Shown: positions 1-10,739 of the stretch, piece after piece | Position numbering within the stretch: the stretch's first letter is position 1 | How the letters are laid out: each line of letters starts with the position of its first letter | Source of the DNA: Pseudomonas anuradhapurensis | GTDB taxonomy: Bacteria; Pseudomonadota; Gammaproteobacteria; Pseudomonadales; Pseudomonadaceae | Length of the DNA: 64,000 bases | NCBI RefSeq assembly: GCF_014269225.2 | Contig: NZ_CP077097.1 | Location: forward strand, 192,001-256,000 | Direction: 5' to 3' | Position numbers and translations under genes: made by a program | Notes under the pieces: model-generated | Told to the model about the DNA's origin: nothing | What the model saw: only the letters and a program-made list of their open reading frames with translations | The model's database searches: none

Positions 1-1577
<1,577 letters not shown>

Positions 1578-1578
<1 letters not shown>

Positions 1579-2165
1579 TGGAGGAACTGCGTTCGCTGCT
1601 GCCAGGGCAATGGATGGACACCTTCTGGGTGGGCTTGCAGATTCTGTTGATCCTGATCGTGGCGTTCGTCCTGCAACGCATTATTGCCCGTGGGCTGAGC
1701 CGCCTGGGCCAGCGTTATCCTCTGCCGCCGGAGTTGCTGGTGCCGGTGCGCGGAGGCCTGCGTTGGCTGATCATGGGCAGCGCGCTGTTGTTCGTGCTGG
1801 AGCGCCTGGGTGTATCGGCAACCGTGCTGTGGACAGCATTGTCCGGTTTCGTCGCGGTAGCGGCGGTGGCCTTCTTCGCCATCTGGAGCGTGCTGTCCAA
1901 CCTGCTGTGTGCGGTGCTGATCTTCACGGTCGGGCCGTTTCGCATCGGTGACGTGGTCGAACTGGTCGACACCCTCGACAAGCCGGGCGTAAAGGGCCGG
2001 GTCATCGCCATCAACCTGCTGTTCACCACCCTGCTGGAAATGCCCGAGGCGGGAGGGGCGCTGGTGCAGGTGCCGAACAGCCAGTTTTTCCAGAAGTCGG
2101 TGCGGCGCTGGCGCGGCGCTGAAGTGCAGTCGCTGCAACAAGAGGCGCCGGCCGAGGCTGACTGA
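1578..2165 (+). CDS. Short MscS-family mechanosensitive channel-like membrane protein
   Basis: A 195-residue protein with two to three hydrophobic segments (about residues 15-35, 60-75 and 80-110) followed by a small beta-type domain (FTVGPFRIGDVVELVD, VKGRVIAINLLFTTLLE, VQVPNSQFFQKSV). That order (pore helix, then the Sm-like beta domain with its PNS motif) is the MscS core. It is shorter than E. coli MscS (286 residues) and lacks most of the C-terminal cage domain. Its start overlaps the upstream ABC-F stop by one base, so the two are probably translated together. Likely role: pressure-release or small-ion channel in the inner membrane. The family call is fairly firm; gating function is inferred. 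Confidence 0.75.
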
Positions 2166-2282
2166 ACCTGTACTGCCCTCTTCGCGGGTACAGCCAATGC
2201 AAACCCTGCAAAATCTGCTGGTTATTTTTTCATCAACGCCTTAGCTTAACGTTTTGCGACAAATGTTCGAGCGAGGTGTGTG

Positions 2283-2915
2283 ATGTCGATGGAAGTATGG
2301 CTGGGCTTCTTTGCCGCCTGTTGGGTGATCAGCCTTTCACCCGGCGCCGGGGCAATTGCCTCGATGTCCAGCGGCCTGCAATACGGTTTCTGGCGTGGCT
2401 ACTGGAACGCCCTGGGCCTGCAGCTGGGCCTGATTGTGCAAATCGCCATCATCGCCGCCGGCGTCGGTGCCATCCTGGCCGCTTCGGCCACGGCTTTCCA
2501 CATCATCAAATGGTTCGGTGTCGGCTACCTCGTGTACCTGGCCTACAAGCAGTGGCGCGCCCTGCCGATGGACATGAGCGATGAGTCCGGCGTGCGCCCG
2601 ATCGGCAAGCCACTGAGCCTGGTGTTCCGCGGTTTCCTGGTCAACGTCAGCAACCCCAAGGCGCTGGTGTTCATGCTGGCGGTGCTGCCACAGTTCATCA
2701 ACCCGCATGCCCCCCTGCTGCCGCAGTACGTGGCCATCACCGTGACCATGGTCGCCGTCGACATGCTGGTGATGGCCGGCTACACCGGCCTGGCTGCACG
2801 GGTACTGCGGCTGCTGCGTACGCCCAGGCAGCAGAAACGCCTGAACCGGACCTTTGCCGGGTTGTTCATTGGTGCGGCTACCTTCCTTGCGACCCTGCGC
2901 CGCGCGCCCATCTGA
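2283..2915 (+). CDS. LysE/RhtB family amino-acid exporter
   Basis: A 210-residue inner-membrane protein with about six hydrophobic segments. The N-terminal SLSPGAGAIASMSSGLQYGFWRGYWNALGLQLG matches the LysE/RhtB signature (PGP/A motif, then a helix with GxxxG spacing), and NVSNPKALVFMLAVLPQFI is the second conserved block. Family members export amino acids or homoserine lactones by proton antiport; the substrate cannot be read from sequence. ATG 2283 is chosen over the in-frame GTG at 2280 because the purine-rich GAGCGAGG lies 8-10 bases upstream. No gene partner; the next gene is convergent. Confidence 0.85.
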   Translation: MSMEVWLGFFAACWVISLSPGAGAIASMSSGLQYGFWRGYWNALGLQLGLIVQIAIIAAGVGAILAASATAFHIIKWFGVGYLVYLAYKQWRALPMDMSDESGVRPIGKPLSLVFRGFLVNVSNPKALVFMLAVLPQFINPHAPLLPQYVAITVTMVAVDMLVMAGYTGLAARVLRLLRTPRQQKRLNRTFAGLFIGAATFLATLRRAPI

Positions 2916-2951
2916 GCGACCCAGGGCTCCTGCAGGCGTTAAACGACCCTT

Positions 2952-2991
2952 GTAGGAGCGGCCTTGCGTCGCGAAAGGGGCGCAAGGCGCC
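2952..2991. repeat. REP hairpin, class B
   Basis: Starts with gtaggagcggccttgcgtcg, the core repeated at 29856, 46990 and 50745, then an internal gcgcc/ggcgc stem. It sits between convergent LysE and slipin genes, a usual place for Pseudomonas REP elements. Confidence 0.8.
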
Positions 2992-2996
2992 CCCCG

Positions 2997-3749
2997 CTAT
3001 TCCTGCTTGCCCACCACCCCCTTGAGCAACTCCACCGGCAGTGGAAAGACGATGGTCGAGCTCTTGTCCCCGGCAATCGCCCCCAGTGTCTGCATATAGC
3101 GCAGTTGCATCGCGCCCGGCTCCTTGCTCAGCATCTGCGCCGCCTGCATCAGCTTCTCCGATGCCTGCAACTCACCTTCTGCATGGATTACCTTGGCGCG
3201 CCGTTCGCGCTCGGCCTCGGCCTGGCGGGCAATGGCGCGCACCATCGACTCGTTGAGGTCGACGTGCTTGATCTCGACGTTGGCCACCTTGATGCCCCAG
3301 GCATCGGTCTGCGCGTCCAGCACCTGGCGGATGTCCGCGTTCAGCTGTTCGCGTTCGGCCAGCAGTTCATCCAGTTCGTGCTTGCCCAGCACCGCGCGCA
3401 ACGTGGTCTGCGCCAGTTGGCTGGTCGCCACCAGGAAATCCTCGACCTGGATGATCGCCTTCTGCGGGTCAAGCACGCGAAAGTAGACCACGGCATTGAC
3501 CTTGACCGAGACGTTGTCACGGGTGATCACGTCCTGCGGCGGCACATCCAGCACCACCGTGCGCAGGTCGACCCGCACCATTTGCTGCACCACCGGAATC
3601 AACAGGATCAGCCCCGGCCCCTTCACCTGCCAGAAGCGCCCCAACTGGAACACCACTGCGCGCTCGTATTCGCGCAGGATGCGGAACGCCGACAGCAACA
3701 GCATCAGCAGCACGACCAGCACCGCGCCGAAACCCAGTTGCATGAACAT
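2997..3749 (-). CDS. Slipin / stomatin-like SPFH-domain membrane protein
   Basis: A 250-residue protein with one N-terminal membrane helix (about residues 2-24) and an SPFH/band-7 domain ([54 protein letters not shown]), then an Ala/Glu-rich coiled region ([25 protein letters not shown]). This is the bacterial slipin pattern. The start at 3749 is set by AAGGAG eight bases upstream; an in-frame upstream Met would run into nfeD. It lies two bases behind the nfeD stop, the classic NfeD-slipin pair, in which the membrane protease is thought to cleave or partner with the slipin in membrane microdomains. Confidence 0.92.
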   Translation of the reverse strand: MFMQLGFGAVLVVLLMLLLSAFRILREYERAVVFQLGRFWQVKGPGLILLIPVVQQMVRVDLRTVVLDVPPQDVITRDNVSVKVNAVVYFRVLDPQKAIIQVEDFLVATSQLAQTTLRAVLGKHELDELLAEREQLNADIRQVLDAQTDAWGIKVANVEIKHVDLNESMVRAIARQAEAERERRAKVIHAEGELQASEKLMQAAQMLSKEPGAMQLRYMQTLGAIAGDKSSTIVFPLPVELLKGVVGKQE

Positions 3750-3751
3750 GG

Positions 3752-5098
3752 TCACTCTCCTTGCGCCGCAGGAGCGGCGGCGCTCACTTGCAGCATGACG
3801 CCATGGCGGGCTGTCACCCGCACGCTCTGGCCTGGTTGCAGCGGCGTTGCACACTGCACCTGCCATTGTTCGCCCTGGGCCAGGACCACGCCGCAGAACG
3901 GGTTGCCGGCCATTACCGCGGTGACCGTGACCAGGCTGCCGAGCAGCCCGGCATCGCCGCTGACCAACGCCCGTCGGCGGGCCTTGAGGGCCATGCCCAT
4001 CACCCCACCGATCAGCAACGCCGAGAGCAGCGCCAGGGTGCCGATCAGGGTCAGTGGAATGCCGAAGCCGGGGGCGTCGGTGTCGATCAGGATCAATGCA
4101 CCGACCACGAAAGCGACGATGCCGCCAAAGCCGACCACGCCGAAACTGGGCAGGAACGCCTCACCGATCATGAAGGCGATGCCGAGCAGGATCAGCGCCA
4201 CTCCGGCAAAGCTCACCGGCAACAGTTGCAGCGCATACAAGGCCAGCAGCAGGCAGATGCCGCCAACCACGCCACCGACCGTCGAGCCAGGGTTCATGAA
4301 CTCGAACAGCAGGCCGTACACGCCGACCATGATCAGGATCAGCGCCACGCTGGGGTTGGTGATTACCGCCAGTACCCGTGTACGCCAGTCCGGCAGGTGC
4401 TCGACCAGGCTCGCGCCGGCGGTCTGCAACTGGCGGGTCTGGCCCGCGACGGTGAGGGTTTGGCCATCGAGCTTGCGCAGCAGCCCGGGCAGGTCATCGG
4501 CTACCTGGTCGATCACGTTCAGCCGCAAGGCCTCGCTGGCGGACAGGCTCACTGCCTCGCGCACGGCCTTCTCCGCCCAATCGGCGTTGCGCCCGCGCAG
4601 CTGCGCCAGGCCACGCATGTAGGCCGCCGCATCATTGACCTGCTTGCGCGCGAGGGTTTCGTCATCGCTGCCTTTGGCCTTGTCCTCCCTGGCAGGGCCG
4701 GGTGGGCCGCCGATCTGTACTGGCGTGGCGGCCCCCAGGTTGGTCCCTGGTGCCATGGCAGCGATGTGGCTGGCGTAGAGAATGTAGGTGCCGGCGCTGG
4801 CGGCGCGGGCCCCGCTTGGGGCAACGAAGGTGGCGACCGGCACCGGGCTGGCGAGAATCGCCTTGATCATCTGGCGCATGGCGCTGTCCAGCCCGCCCGG
4901 CGTATCCATGCGGATCACCACCAGTTGCGCCCCCTGTTGCTGGGCCTGGCCAAGGCTACGCACCAGGTAGTCGGCGCTGGCCGGGCCGATGGCATCATCG
5001 ATGCCCAGCACCCACACTGCACCGGGCGCGGCCTGGCCGCCCGGCGTGATGCCAAGCAGCAACAGCAGCAACAGCCAGCGCCAGCAGCGGGCGATCAC
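3752..5098 (-). CDS. NfeD family membrane-bound ClpP-class serine protease
   Basis: A 448-residue NfeD protein of the long type. It has a signal/membrane helix (about 5-24), a ClpP-like domain with [20 protein letters not shown] and [12 protein letters not shown] (catalytic Ser in AASAGTY) and the downstream Lys-containing region, then four to five membrane helices (about 245-370) and a C-terminal OB-fold domain (about 375-445). Homologues cleave hydrophobic parts of stomatin partners. It is transcribed just ahead of the slipin gene (two-base gap). Likely inner membrane with the protease domain outside the cytoplasm. Confidence 0.9.
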   Translation of the reverse strand: MIARCWRWLLLLLLLGITPGGQAAPGAVWVLGIDDAIGPASADYLVRSLGQAQQQGAQLVVIRMDTPGGLDSAMRQMIKAILASPVPVATFVAPSGARAASAGTYILYASHIAAMAPGTNLGAATPVQIGGPPGPAREDKAKGSDDETLARKQVNDAAAYMRGLAQLRGRNADWAEKAVREAVSLSASEALRLNVIDQVADDLPGLLRKLDGQTLTVAGQTRQLQTAGASLVEHLPDWRTRVLAVITNPSVALILIMVGVYGLLFEFMNPGSTVGGVVGGICLLLALYALQLLPVSFAGVALILLGIAFMIGEAFLPSFGVVGFGGIVAFVVGALILIDTDAPGFGIPLTLIGTLALLSALLIGGVMGMALKARRRALVSGDAGLLGSLVTVTAVMAGNPFCGVVLAQGEQWQVQCATPLQPGQSVRVTARHGVMLQVSAAAPAAQGE

Positions 5099-5194
5099 CT
5101 GTCGTCACCTCGTGTGTTCTATTGCACAAGTTTAGCCCTGCCAGTCGGTACCCGGCCTAGAATTGGACATGGGGGGCGAAACCGGAGGTGCATC

Positions 5195-5653
5195 ATGCGT
5201 ATGGCAAAGACCCTGCAGGACCGCCTGAACAAGGCCAACTGCGACTACGACATCATTTCCCATCCCCATTCGGCCACCAGCCTGGAATCGGCCCGCACGG
5301 CCGGCGTACCCGCCGAGCGGGTCGCCAAGTCGGTGGTGCTCGATGATCGTCATGGCAACTACATCATGGCCGTGTTGCCGGCCAACCGGCACCTGGACAT
5401 GAGCAAGGTGCGCATGTCCGGGGCCTGGCAACTGACCCGTGAGAGCGGCCTGCCGAGCCTGTTCGGCGACTGCGAACGCGGTGCCGTACCGGCGCTTGGC
5501 GATGCCTACCAGATAAAGATGCTGCTTGATTCGAGTCTTACCCGCCAAGGCGATGTCTACCTGGAGGCGGGTGATCACGATCATCTGATCCACATGAGCA
5601 TGGAGCAATATCTGAAGCTGGTGCCGCGCGCCGAAGTGTGCGAGCTCAGTTGA
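5195..5653 (+). CDS. YbaK/ProX-type aminoacyl-tRNA deacylase domain protein
   Basis: A single 152-residue YbaK/EbsC domain. Diagnostic parts are the N-terminal HPHSATSLESARTAG (substrate-pocket entry, as in SHPxTxTSxEAA), the Lys in RVAKSVVL, the middle DMSKVR, and GDCERGAVPALG (the conserved G-x-x-x-G-A-x-x-P region). Relatives hydrolyse mischarged tRNAs such as Cys- or Ala-tRNA(Pro). Whether this copy acts on tRNA in trans cannot be shown here. Start ATG 5195 has GGAGG eight bases upstream. The gene is divergent from nfeD and 60 bases before the DUF2789 gene. Confidence 0.82.
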   Translation: MRMAKTLQDRLNKANCDYDIISHPHSATSLESARTAGVPAERVAKSVVLDDRHGNYIMAVLPANRHLDMSKVRMSGAWQLTRESGLPSLFGDCERGAVPALGDAYQIKMLLDSSLTRQGDVYLEAGDHDHLIHMSMEQYLKLVPRAEVCELS

Positions 5654-5713
5654 TGCTCTCAACCCATGCCAGGCCGGCATCGTCGACGACCGGCCCGGCG
5701 CCGAGGAGGAACC

Positions 5714-5956
5714 ATGGACAAGCCGATTCATCCGTTGTCGGAGATTTTCAAGCAGCTGGGGCTGTCTGACGATCCGGTCGAAATCGACCGGTTCATCAGC
5801 ACCCATTCGCCGCTGGATGATGATGTAAAGCTGGTTGATGCGCCTTTCTGGAGTGATTCACAGCGCGATTTCCTGAAAGAGAAATACCTCGCGGATGACG
5901 ACTGGATTCCGATGATCGACCAACTCAACGAGGCGCTGCACCCAAGCAAGAAATAA
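5714..5956 (+). CDS. DUF2789 family small protein
   Basis: An 80-residue acidic protein (IHPLSEIFKQLGLSDD..., FISTHSPLDDDVKLVDAPFWSDSQRDFLKEKYLADDDW) that matches my memory of the DUF2789 family, widespread in gammaproteobacteria and without a known function. It has no membrane helix or signal peptide. The ATG at 5714 is preceded by a strong GAGGAGGA, which rules out the longer frame from 5666. Cytoplasmic; role unknown. Confidence 0.8.
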   Translation: MDKPIHPLSEIFKQLGLSDDPVEIDRFISTHSPLDDDVKLVDAPFWSDSQRDFLKEKYLADDDWIPMIDQLNEALHPSKK

Positions 5957-6025
5957 AGCGCCGAGTGGTGCCTGACGAGTGATTGGTCGTTGCTATGCTC
6001 AGGAAAACAACAAGGGGATAGCGCG

Positions 6026-6664
6026 ATGAAAGATCCCTACGCACCGGGTTTCTGGTGCTCCGTGACGATCCTGGGCACCCTGACGGCCAGTTACTTCTAT
6101 GGCATCAGGCAGACGCAACAGATGAACCAGGCCGTGCATTTTCTGTATGCCGCTGCCGCGGTCACCGTGGCGGTGGCCCTGGTGGCCCTGGCCTGGATCG
6201 CCTGGCAGCAATTGCACCTGAACAAACGCGAAGTGGTGCAGGGGCGAACGTTGCTGACCATCTGGAACACCAAGGTCGCGCTGCGCCGCGTCGAAACGGT
6301 GTTCGATCGCTATTTCTGGGGCAGCTACTGGCATTCCGGGCGCACTTTCGAAGAAGTCATGGGCGAGCTGAAGGGTACCCCGCTGGAGCAGAGCCTGGAT
6401 GCCCTGAAACGTCAGTGCAGGGCGCTCGATCGCGAAATTCATGACCATCATCACCATTGGCTGGCCAATGCCCGCGACTTGTCCAGCGTTGCCCAGGCGA
6501 TGGCCCGTGAGCGCTACCAGCTGGACCTGGGCGAGCCCACCCGCAGCGGCCACGGCAACACCGCCGTGCTCAATCGTGACCTGGAGGTGCTGGTGTATAC
6601 CTGGTCGGCGCGCCTGCGCAGCTTCGACCATCAGCTGGACGAGCTGGAGCGCGCCTACCATTGA
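6026..6664 (+). CDS. Uncharacterised two-helix membrane protein
   Basis: A 212-residue protein I do not recognise. It has two hydrophobic helices at about residues 9-25 and 37-60, then a soluble, mainly helical C-terminal domain of about 150 residues rich in charged heptads (VETVFDRYFWGSYWHSGRTFEEVMGELK, and a HDHHHHW stretch near the middle). ATG 6026 is chosen because AAGGGG lies just upstream and the earlier in-frame Met codon gives no helix. It ends seven bases before the convergent CBS gene. Possibly a membrane-anchored coiled-coil protein; no function can be given. Confidence 0.6.
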   Translation: MKDPYAPGFWCSVTILGTLTASYFYGIRQTQQMNQAVHFLYAAAAVTVAVALVALAWIAWQQLHLNKREVVQGRTLLTIWNTKVALRRVETVFDRYFWGSYWHSGRTFEEVMGELKGTPLEQSLDALKRQCRALDREIHDHHHHWLANARDLSSVAQAMARERYQLDLGEPTRSGHGNTAVLNRDLEVLVYTWSARLRSFDHQLDELERAYH

Positions 6665-6670
6665 GGCGGA

Positions 6671-7108
6671 TCATTCGCCGCGGATGTACTGTTCCAGTTG
6701 CAGGATCAGGTGGGCCTGTTCGGCAATGGTTTCCTTGACCAGGTCGCCGATCGACAGCAGGCCGAGCAACTCGCCATTGCTGACCACCGGCAGGTGGCGC
6801 AGGTGGCGGTTGGTCATCAGGTTCATGCAGTACTCGAGGTTCTGCTTCGGCTCCACGGTCACCACCGGCGCGCTCATGATCTCGCGCACCGGCGTGGCGG
6901 CGGAGGAGCGGCCCTTGAGCACCAGTTTGCGCGCATAGTCCCGTTCGCTGACGATGCCCACCACCTGGTTGCCCTCGACCACGGGCAGCGCACCGACGTT
7001 TTTCTCCGCCAGCAGTTTCAGGGCGTCGAGTACCGAGTCATCTGGGCCGATGGTGTAAACGGTGTGGTGCTGGGACTTGGTCTTGAGGATTTGTTCGACG
7101 GTCTTCAT
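6671..7108 (-). CDS. Two-CBS-domain protein
   Basis: A 145-residue protein made of a tandem CBS pair: domain one at about 8-60 (HTVYTIGPDDSVLDALKLLAEKNVGALPVVEGNQVVGIVSERDYAR) and domain two at about 75-130 (PVREIMSAPVVTVEPKQNLEYCMNLMTNRHLRHLPVVSNGELLGLLSIGDLV). CBS pairs bind adenosyl ligands (AMP, ATP, NADH) and act as energy or redox sensors. Stand-alone copies are common in Pseudomonas. The start at 7108 (MKTVEQILK) is used because the longer frame adds a non-conserved Pro/Cys-rich stretch. Cytoplasmic; partner unknown. Confidence 0.88.
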   Translation of the reverse strand: MKTVEQILKTKSQHHTVYTIGPDDSVLDALKLLAEKNVGALPVVEGNQVVGIVSERDYARKLVLKGRSSAATPVREIMSAPVVTVEPKQNLEYCMNLMTNRHLRHLPVVSNGELLGLLSIGDLVKETIAEQAHLILQLEQYIRGE

Positions 7109-7234
7109 ACGAGCCTCTGCGGGTGGAAAAGCCATGTCTCGGAGTAAATAAAGCATCCGGCACGGCGCTCTGCACGGCAATGCAGGAAACGGCATCGAGT
7201 CGATTGAAAAACGTCATGAGTGGTCGCCCGTGCT

Positions 7235-7321
7235 GGCCTCTTCGCGGGCATGCCCGCTCCCACTGGTATCGCACCGACTTCGCGCAATTCCTGTGGGAGC
7301 GGGCGTGCCCGCGAAGAGGCC
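7235..7321. repeat. REP pair (BIME-like), class A
   Basis: Two inverted copies of a 29-base unit: ggcctcttcgcgggcatgcc... at 7235-7263 and its near-exact inverse at 7293-7321, separated by 29 bases. The only gene-free sequence between the CBS and M20 genes is this pair plus short flanks. Confidence 0.88.
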
Positions 7322-7332
7322 GGTACAGTCAA

Positions 7333-9063
7333 TCAGAGTTTCGGCATCTGCCCGATCCGCGCCACCATCTCGCTCACCACCTGCAGGTCCAGCATGAACT
7401 GTTCCACGGTCTTGAACTCGTTGTCGTTGTGCCCGGTGTATTTCACGTCCGGCATGGCCAGGCCAAACTGCACGCCGTTAGGCAGGTCATGTACCGAGGT
7501 CGCCCCTGCCGAGGTTCCGAACTCATGCTTCATGCCCAGGTTCTCGGTAGCCACGTCAAGCAGGGCCTTGACCCATTCGCCTTCGGGGTTGCGGTACATC
7601 GGCTCGTCCAGGCTGTAGTCGAAGGCCACCGAGGTGTGGCTTTGGCGGGTCCACTTGCCCAGTTTGTCGGCCAGTTCGTCCTTGATCGTGGCGATTGGCT
7701 TGCCTTTGGGAATGCGCAGGTTCACGGCCAGTTTCAGGCCTTTGTCATCAACCCCGACAAAGGTCAGCGATGCCGTCAGCGGGCCCATGAACGAGTCCTT
7801 GAAGGCCACGCCAAGCTTGTTGCCCAGGTAGTCCAGGCCCCAGTTGTCGGCGGCGTAGCGGGCGGCATCGGTGAAGTGGTTGTGCTTGATCGGCACCTGC
7901 TGGCCGAGGCCATTGATGAAATCAAGCATGCGCGCCACCGGGTTGACCCCGGATTCCGGTTCCGAAGAGTGGGCGGAAACGCCGGTTACCGTCAGCAGCA
8001 CGTTGTTGCCTTGAGGCTTGGCGTCGATGCTGAAATCGCCGCCATGCTGCTTCACGTACTTGGCGCCGGCTTGCTGCAGGCGCTTGGCAAGCGCTGCCGG
8101 GTTATCGGAGACCAGTGTCGCCACGGACGTGGTCGGGATCTGGTTGGTGGCCAGGCCGCCGGTCAGGTTGACGATCTCCGCGCCCTTGCCAGTGGCCGGG
8201 CGCTTGCTGAAGCTGGCCATGATCGTGCCGTAGCCTTTCTCGGCGATGACCACCGGGTAGCCGCCATCGAGCGCCAGGTTATAGTCGGGGGTGGGGTTGC
8301 GTTCGAAGTAGTACGGGATGGCATCGCCGCTGGTTTCTTCGGTGGTATCGATCAGCAGCTTGAACTGCCGGGCCAGCGGCAGGTTCTCGTCCTTGGCCAC
8401 TTTCAGTGCGTACATCGCCACGACAATACCGTTCTTGTCGTCTTCGGTGCCGCGCCCATACATGCGGTCGCCGACCAGGGTCACCTTGAACGGGTCCAGG
8501 CGCGTGCCATCGGCCAGTTTCCAGTTGTCCGGATTGACCGGCACCACGTCGGCGTGGGCGTGGATGCCTACCACTTCCTTGCCGCTGCCCAGCGAAATCT
8601 CGTAAACCCGGTTGTCGATGTTGCGGAATGCCAGGCCGAAGCTTTCGGCAAGGGCCTTGATCTTGTCCGCGATCTTGAGGAACTCGGGGTTTTCGTGCTG
8701 CGGCGTGCCTTCGACGTTGAAGGTCGGGATAGCCACCAGTTCACGCAGGGTTTCGCTGGCGGCCTTGCCGTACTTGATGCGGGTGTACAGGCCGAGCAGG
8801 CGGTTGATCTCATTCTGCTGCTCGGCTGCCAGTGGCTTGCCGGCCAGGTAGGCATCGAGCGTTGCCTCGAGGTTGTCGGCCTTGGCCAGGTCGCTGCCTT
8901 TGAGCTTGCCGATGAACTGCTTGAAGTCGCTTGGATCGCTGCCGTCGAAGGCCTTGACGATGGCAGCCGACTGCTGCTGGGTGAGGTTGGCCTGGGCCGG
9001 TTGGGTGAAAAGACCGATGCTGGCCAGCAGCAAGGCGGTGGCGGTAAGTTTTTTCAGGTGCAT
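7333..9063 (-). CDS. Exported M20-family dipeptidase (PepV-like)
   Basis: A zinc peptidase of 576 residues with a signal peptide (Lys-rich start, hydrophobic LTATALLLASIGLF, AQA cleavage site near residue 25), so periplasmic. M20 motifs are present: IHAHADVVPV (metal His and Asp), YGRGTEDDKNG (bridging Asp), TTEETSGD (catalytic Glu and metal Glu) and the dimer-domain SAHSSEPESGVN. The length fits PepV/Xaa-His dipeptidases. The start is uncertain between 9063 and 9075: GAAGGA abuts the upstream ATG and is 12 bases from the downstream one. It is divergent from a MocR regulator, a common target arrangement for that family, and preceded on its own strand by a terminator-like structure (9188-9264). 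Confidence 0.88.
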   Translation of the reverse strand: MHLKKLTATALLLASIGLFTQPAQANLTQQQSAAIVKAFDGSDPSDFKQFIGKLKGSDLAKADNLEATLDAYLAGKPLAAEQQNEINRLLGLYTRIKYGKAASETLRELVAIPTFNVEGTPQHENPEFLKIADKIKALAESFGLAFRNIDNRVYEISLGSGKEVVGIHAHADVVPVNPDNWKLADGTRLDPFKVTLVGDRMYGRGTEDDKNGIVVAMYALKVAKDENLPLARQFKLLIDTTEETSGDAIPYYFERNPTPDYNLALDGGYPVVIAEKGYGTIMASFSKRPATGKGAEIVNLTGGLATNQIPTTSVATLVSDNPAALAKRLQQAGAKYVKQHGGDFSIDAKPQGNNVLLTVTGVSAHSSEPESGVNPVARMLDFINGLGQQVPIKHNHFTDAARYAADNWGLDYLGNKLGVAFKDSFMGPLTASLTFVGVDDKGLKLAVNLRIPKGKPIATIKDELADKLGKWTRQSHTSVAFDYSLDEPMYRNPEGEWVKALLDVATENLGMKHEFGTSAGATSVHDLPNGVQFGLAMPDVKYTGHNDNEFKTVEQFMLDLQVVSEMVARIGQMPKL

Positions 9064-9187
9064 GGTTGTGCGCATTCCTTCGCCAATCATTGTGTGGGTT
9101 ACCCGTCCGCAAACGGGAAGACGCCCACGCTAACACCAATGACCCTTGGCACGGGAGTGCCAGAAGCGCGACATGTCGCACAAACGA

Positions 9188-9264
9188 AAAAGCCCCGGGC
9201 GCGTTGCCGGGTCCCGTTCAGTGCTTCTGTCCCGTTCCGAACAGGGTTTACACCACCCGGGGCG
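9188..9264 (-). other. Structured leader or terminator-like RNA upstream of the M20 gene
   Basis: Read on the minus strand, GCCCCGGG (complement of 9257-9264) pairs with CCCGGGGC (9192-9199) followed by TTTTT. Between them are a CTGTTC/GGGACAG hairpin and a CCCGG stretch that competes for the same 3' strand. This could be the end of a small RNA, an attenuator or riboswitch-type leader of the M20 gene, or a plain terminator for an upstream minus-strand transcript. I cannot match it to a known RNA family. Confidence 0.5.
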
Positions 9265-9329
9265 TAGGGCAGCGCGCGGGATTCGCGTGTACCCTGTGCC
9301 TGCGCTTTTTCAGAAGTGACCCCGTGAGA

Positions 9330-10739
9330 ATGGAAGCAGACAACAACACCAAGTCCCACTACACCTACCAGGCCGTATACCGGTACCTGCTCGACTGGAT
9401 CGAGGCCTCACCGTCGGATGTTGAACAGCGCCTGCCGTCGTTGCGCCAGCTGGCCCAGCGCCTGAACGTGTCGGTGTCCTCTACCAAGTACGCCTATTCG
9501 CTGCTCGAAGACGAGGGCCGGGTGTACGCGAGGCCCAGGCACGGTTACTTCACCCGGGCCAGCAAGGCACCGCTGCACGGCGAATGTTCACCCAGCCTGC
9601 TCGACACGGTGTTCTCCAGCGCCCGCCAGCCCGGCATGCTGGCCCTGAGCAGCGACGCGCCGGCCATGCTGCTGTCGCTGGAAAAACCGCTGCTGATGAT
9701 CGAGCGTGAACTGGCGCGCCAGTACCCACGTTCCCATGCACCGCTGTACCAGCCGTTCGGCGAGCCGGAGCTGCGCGGAGTGCTGGCCGACCGCTACACG
9801 CGCTCGCCACAGCGCTACTGGCATGCCGAGCATGTGTTCATCGGCTCGGACCTGCGCAGCATCCTCGAGCTGTCGCTGCGTGCCCTGAGCCTGGAAGGCC
9901 AGGTAGCGCTGGTCGAGTCGCCTTGTTCCTGGGCGGTGCTGCGCCAGTTGCTGGCGGCGCGCATGACCATCGTCGAGGTGCCGTTGCGCGCCGACGGCCG
10001 TTTCGACCTGGAGCAGTTCCGCCAGTTGCTGCATGCCCAGCCTGTGCGCCTGGCGGTGCTGTCGTCGGCCACCAACGTACCCCAGGGCGGGCTGATGCCG
10101 GCTGAGGACAAGCAGCAGATTTGCCGCTGGCTGGCCGAGCAGGATGTGTGGCTGTTCGAGAACGATGGCTATGGTGAGTTCTGCTTCGAGGCCTCGCCGG
10201 CCCGCTATCGCGACTTCGCCGACCCCAATCGTTTGCTGGTGTTTTCCACCCTCGACAAGGTCATCGGCTCCGAGGCGCCCTATGGTTACCTGCTGTGCCG
10301 GCGCCATATCGAGCAATTGCAGCAACTGTTTCTGGAGCGCGCCTTCCGCCTCTCGCCGATACGCCAGAAGGCCATCGCCAAGCTGTACGCCTCACGCCGG
10401 GTCGACCAGCACGTGCAGTTGCTACGCGCCATGCTGCGCGAGCGCATGCAGCACATGCATGGCCTGCTGGAGCTTCACGGCCAGGGTTACCTGCGCTGGG
10501 GCGTGCCCCAGGGTGGGGCGAGCCTGTGGCTGGAAGCGACCCGGCCGGTAGAAATGCGCCGGGTCTTCCAGTGCCTGTTGAACCAGCGCATCGTCATCGC
10601 ACCCGGGGAAATCTTCAGCCAGCAAGGCTTGTGGCGCAGCCACCTGCGGCTGTGCTACACGCTGGACTGGAGCAAGGACATTCCCCAGGCGCTGCAGCGC
10701 CTGGTCAAGGCGATCCAGGACGAGGCTCAGACCCCATAG
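9330..10739 (+). CDS. MocR-type GntR transcriptional regulator with aminotransferase-like domain
   Basis: A 469-residue MocR protein. The N-terminal winged helix of the GntR type spans about 8-75 ([41 protein letters not shown]). A fold-type I aminotransferase domain follows, with the PLP-binding region [32 protein letters not shown], and the likely Schiff-base Lys in [17 protein letters not shown]. MocR proteins bind PLP or a PLP adduct and usually control a neighbouring or divergent gene, here the M20 dipeptidase. ATG 9330 is used; an in-frame GTG at 9324 is possible. Its 3' end overlaps the convergent panB-like gene by 13 bases, so a role in controlling that cluster is possible but unproven. 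Confidence 0.88.
   Translation: MEADNNTKSHYTYQAVYRYLLDWIEASPSDVEQRLPSLRQLAQRLNVSVSSTKYAYSLLEDEGRVYARPRHGYFTRASKAPLHGECSPSLLDTVFSSARQPGMLALSSDAPAMLLSLEKPLLMIERELARQYPRSHAPLYQPFGEPELRGVLADRYTRSPQRYWHAEHVFIGSDLRSILELSLRALSLEGQVALVESPCSWAVLRQLLAARMTIVEVPLRADGRFDLEQFRQLLHAQPVRLAVLSSATNVPQGGLMPAEDKQQICRWLAEQDVWLFENDGYGEFCFEASPARYRDFADPNRLLVFSTLDKVIGSEAPYGYLLCRRHIEQLQQLFLERAFRLSPIRQKAIAKLYASRRVDQHVQLLRAMLRERMQHMHGLLELHGQGYLRWGVPQGGASLWLEATRPVEMRRVFQCLLNQRIVIAPGEIFSQQGLWRSHLRLCYTLDWSKDIPQALQRLVKAIQDEAQTP

Noticed and set aside
3761..5653. A very long plus-strand open frame opposite nfeD that runs into the YbaK gene
   Set aside because: It is an antisense shadow of GC-rich coding DNA: low-complexity Gln/His/Arg sequence, no start signal, while nfeD on the other strand has clear domains. 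Only the last 152 codons are real.
9142..9160. Possible sigma-54 promoter (tggcacgggagtgcca)
   Set aside because: The spacing between GG and GC is 9 instead of 10 bases and the TT before GC is missing; it is better described as a short inverted repeat.
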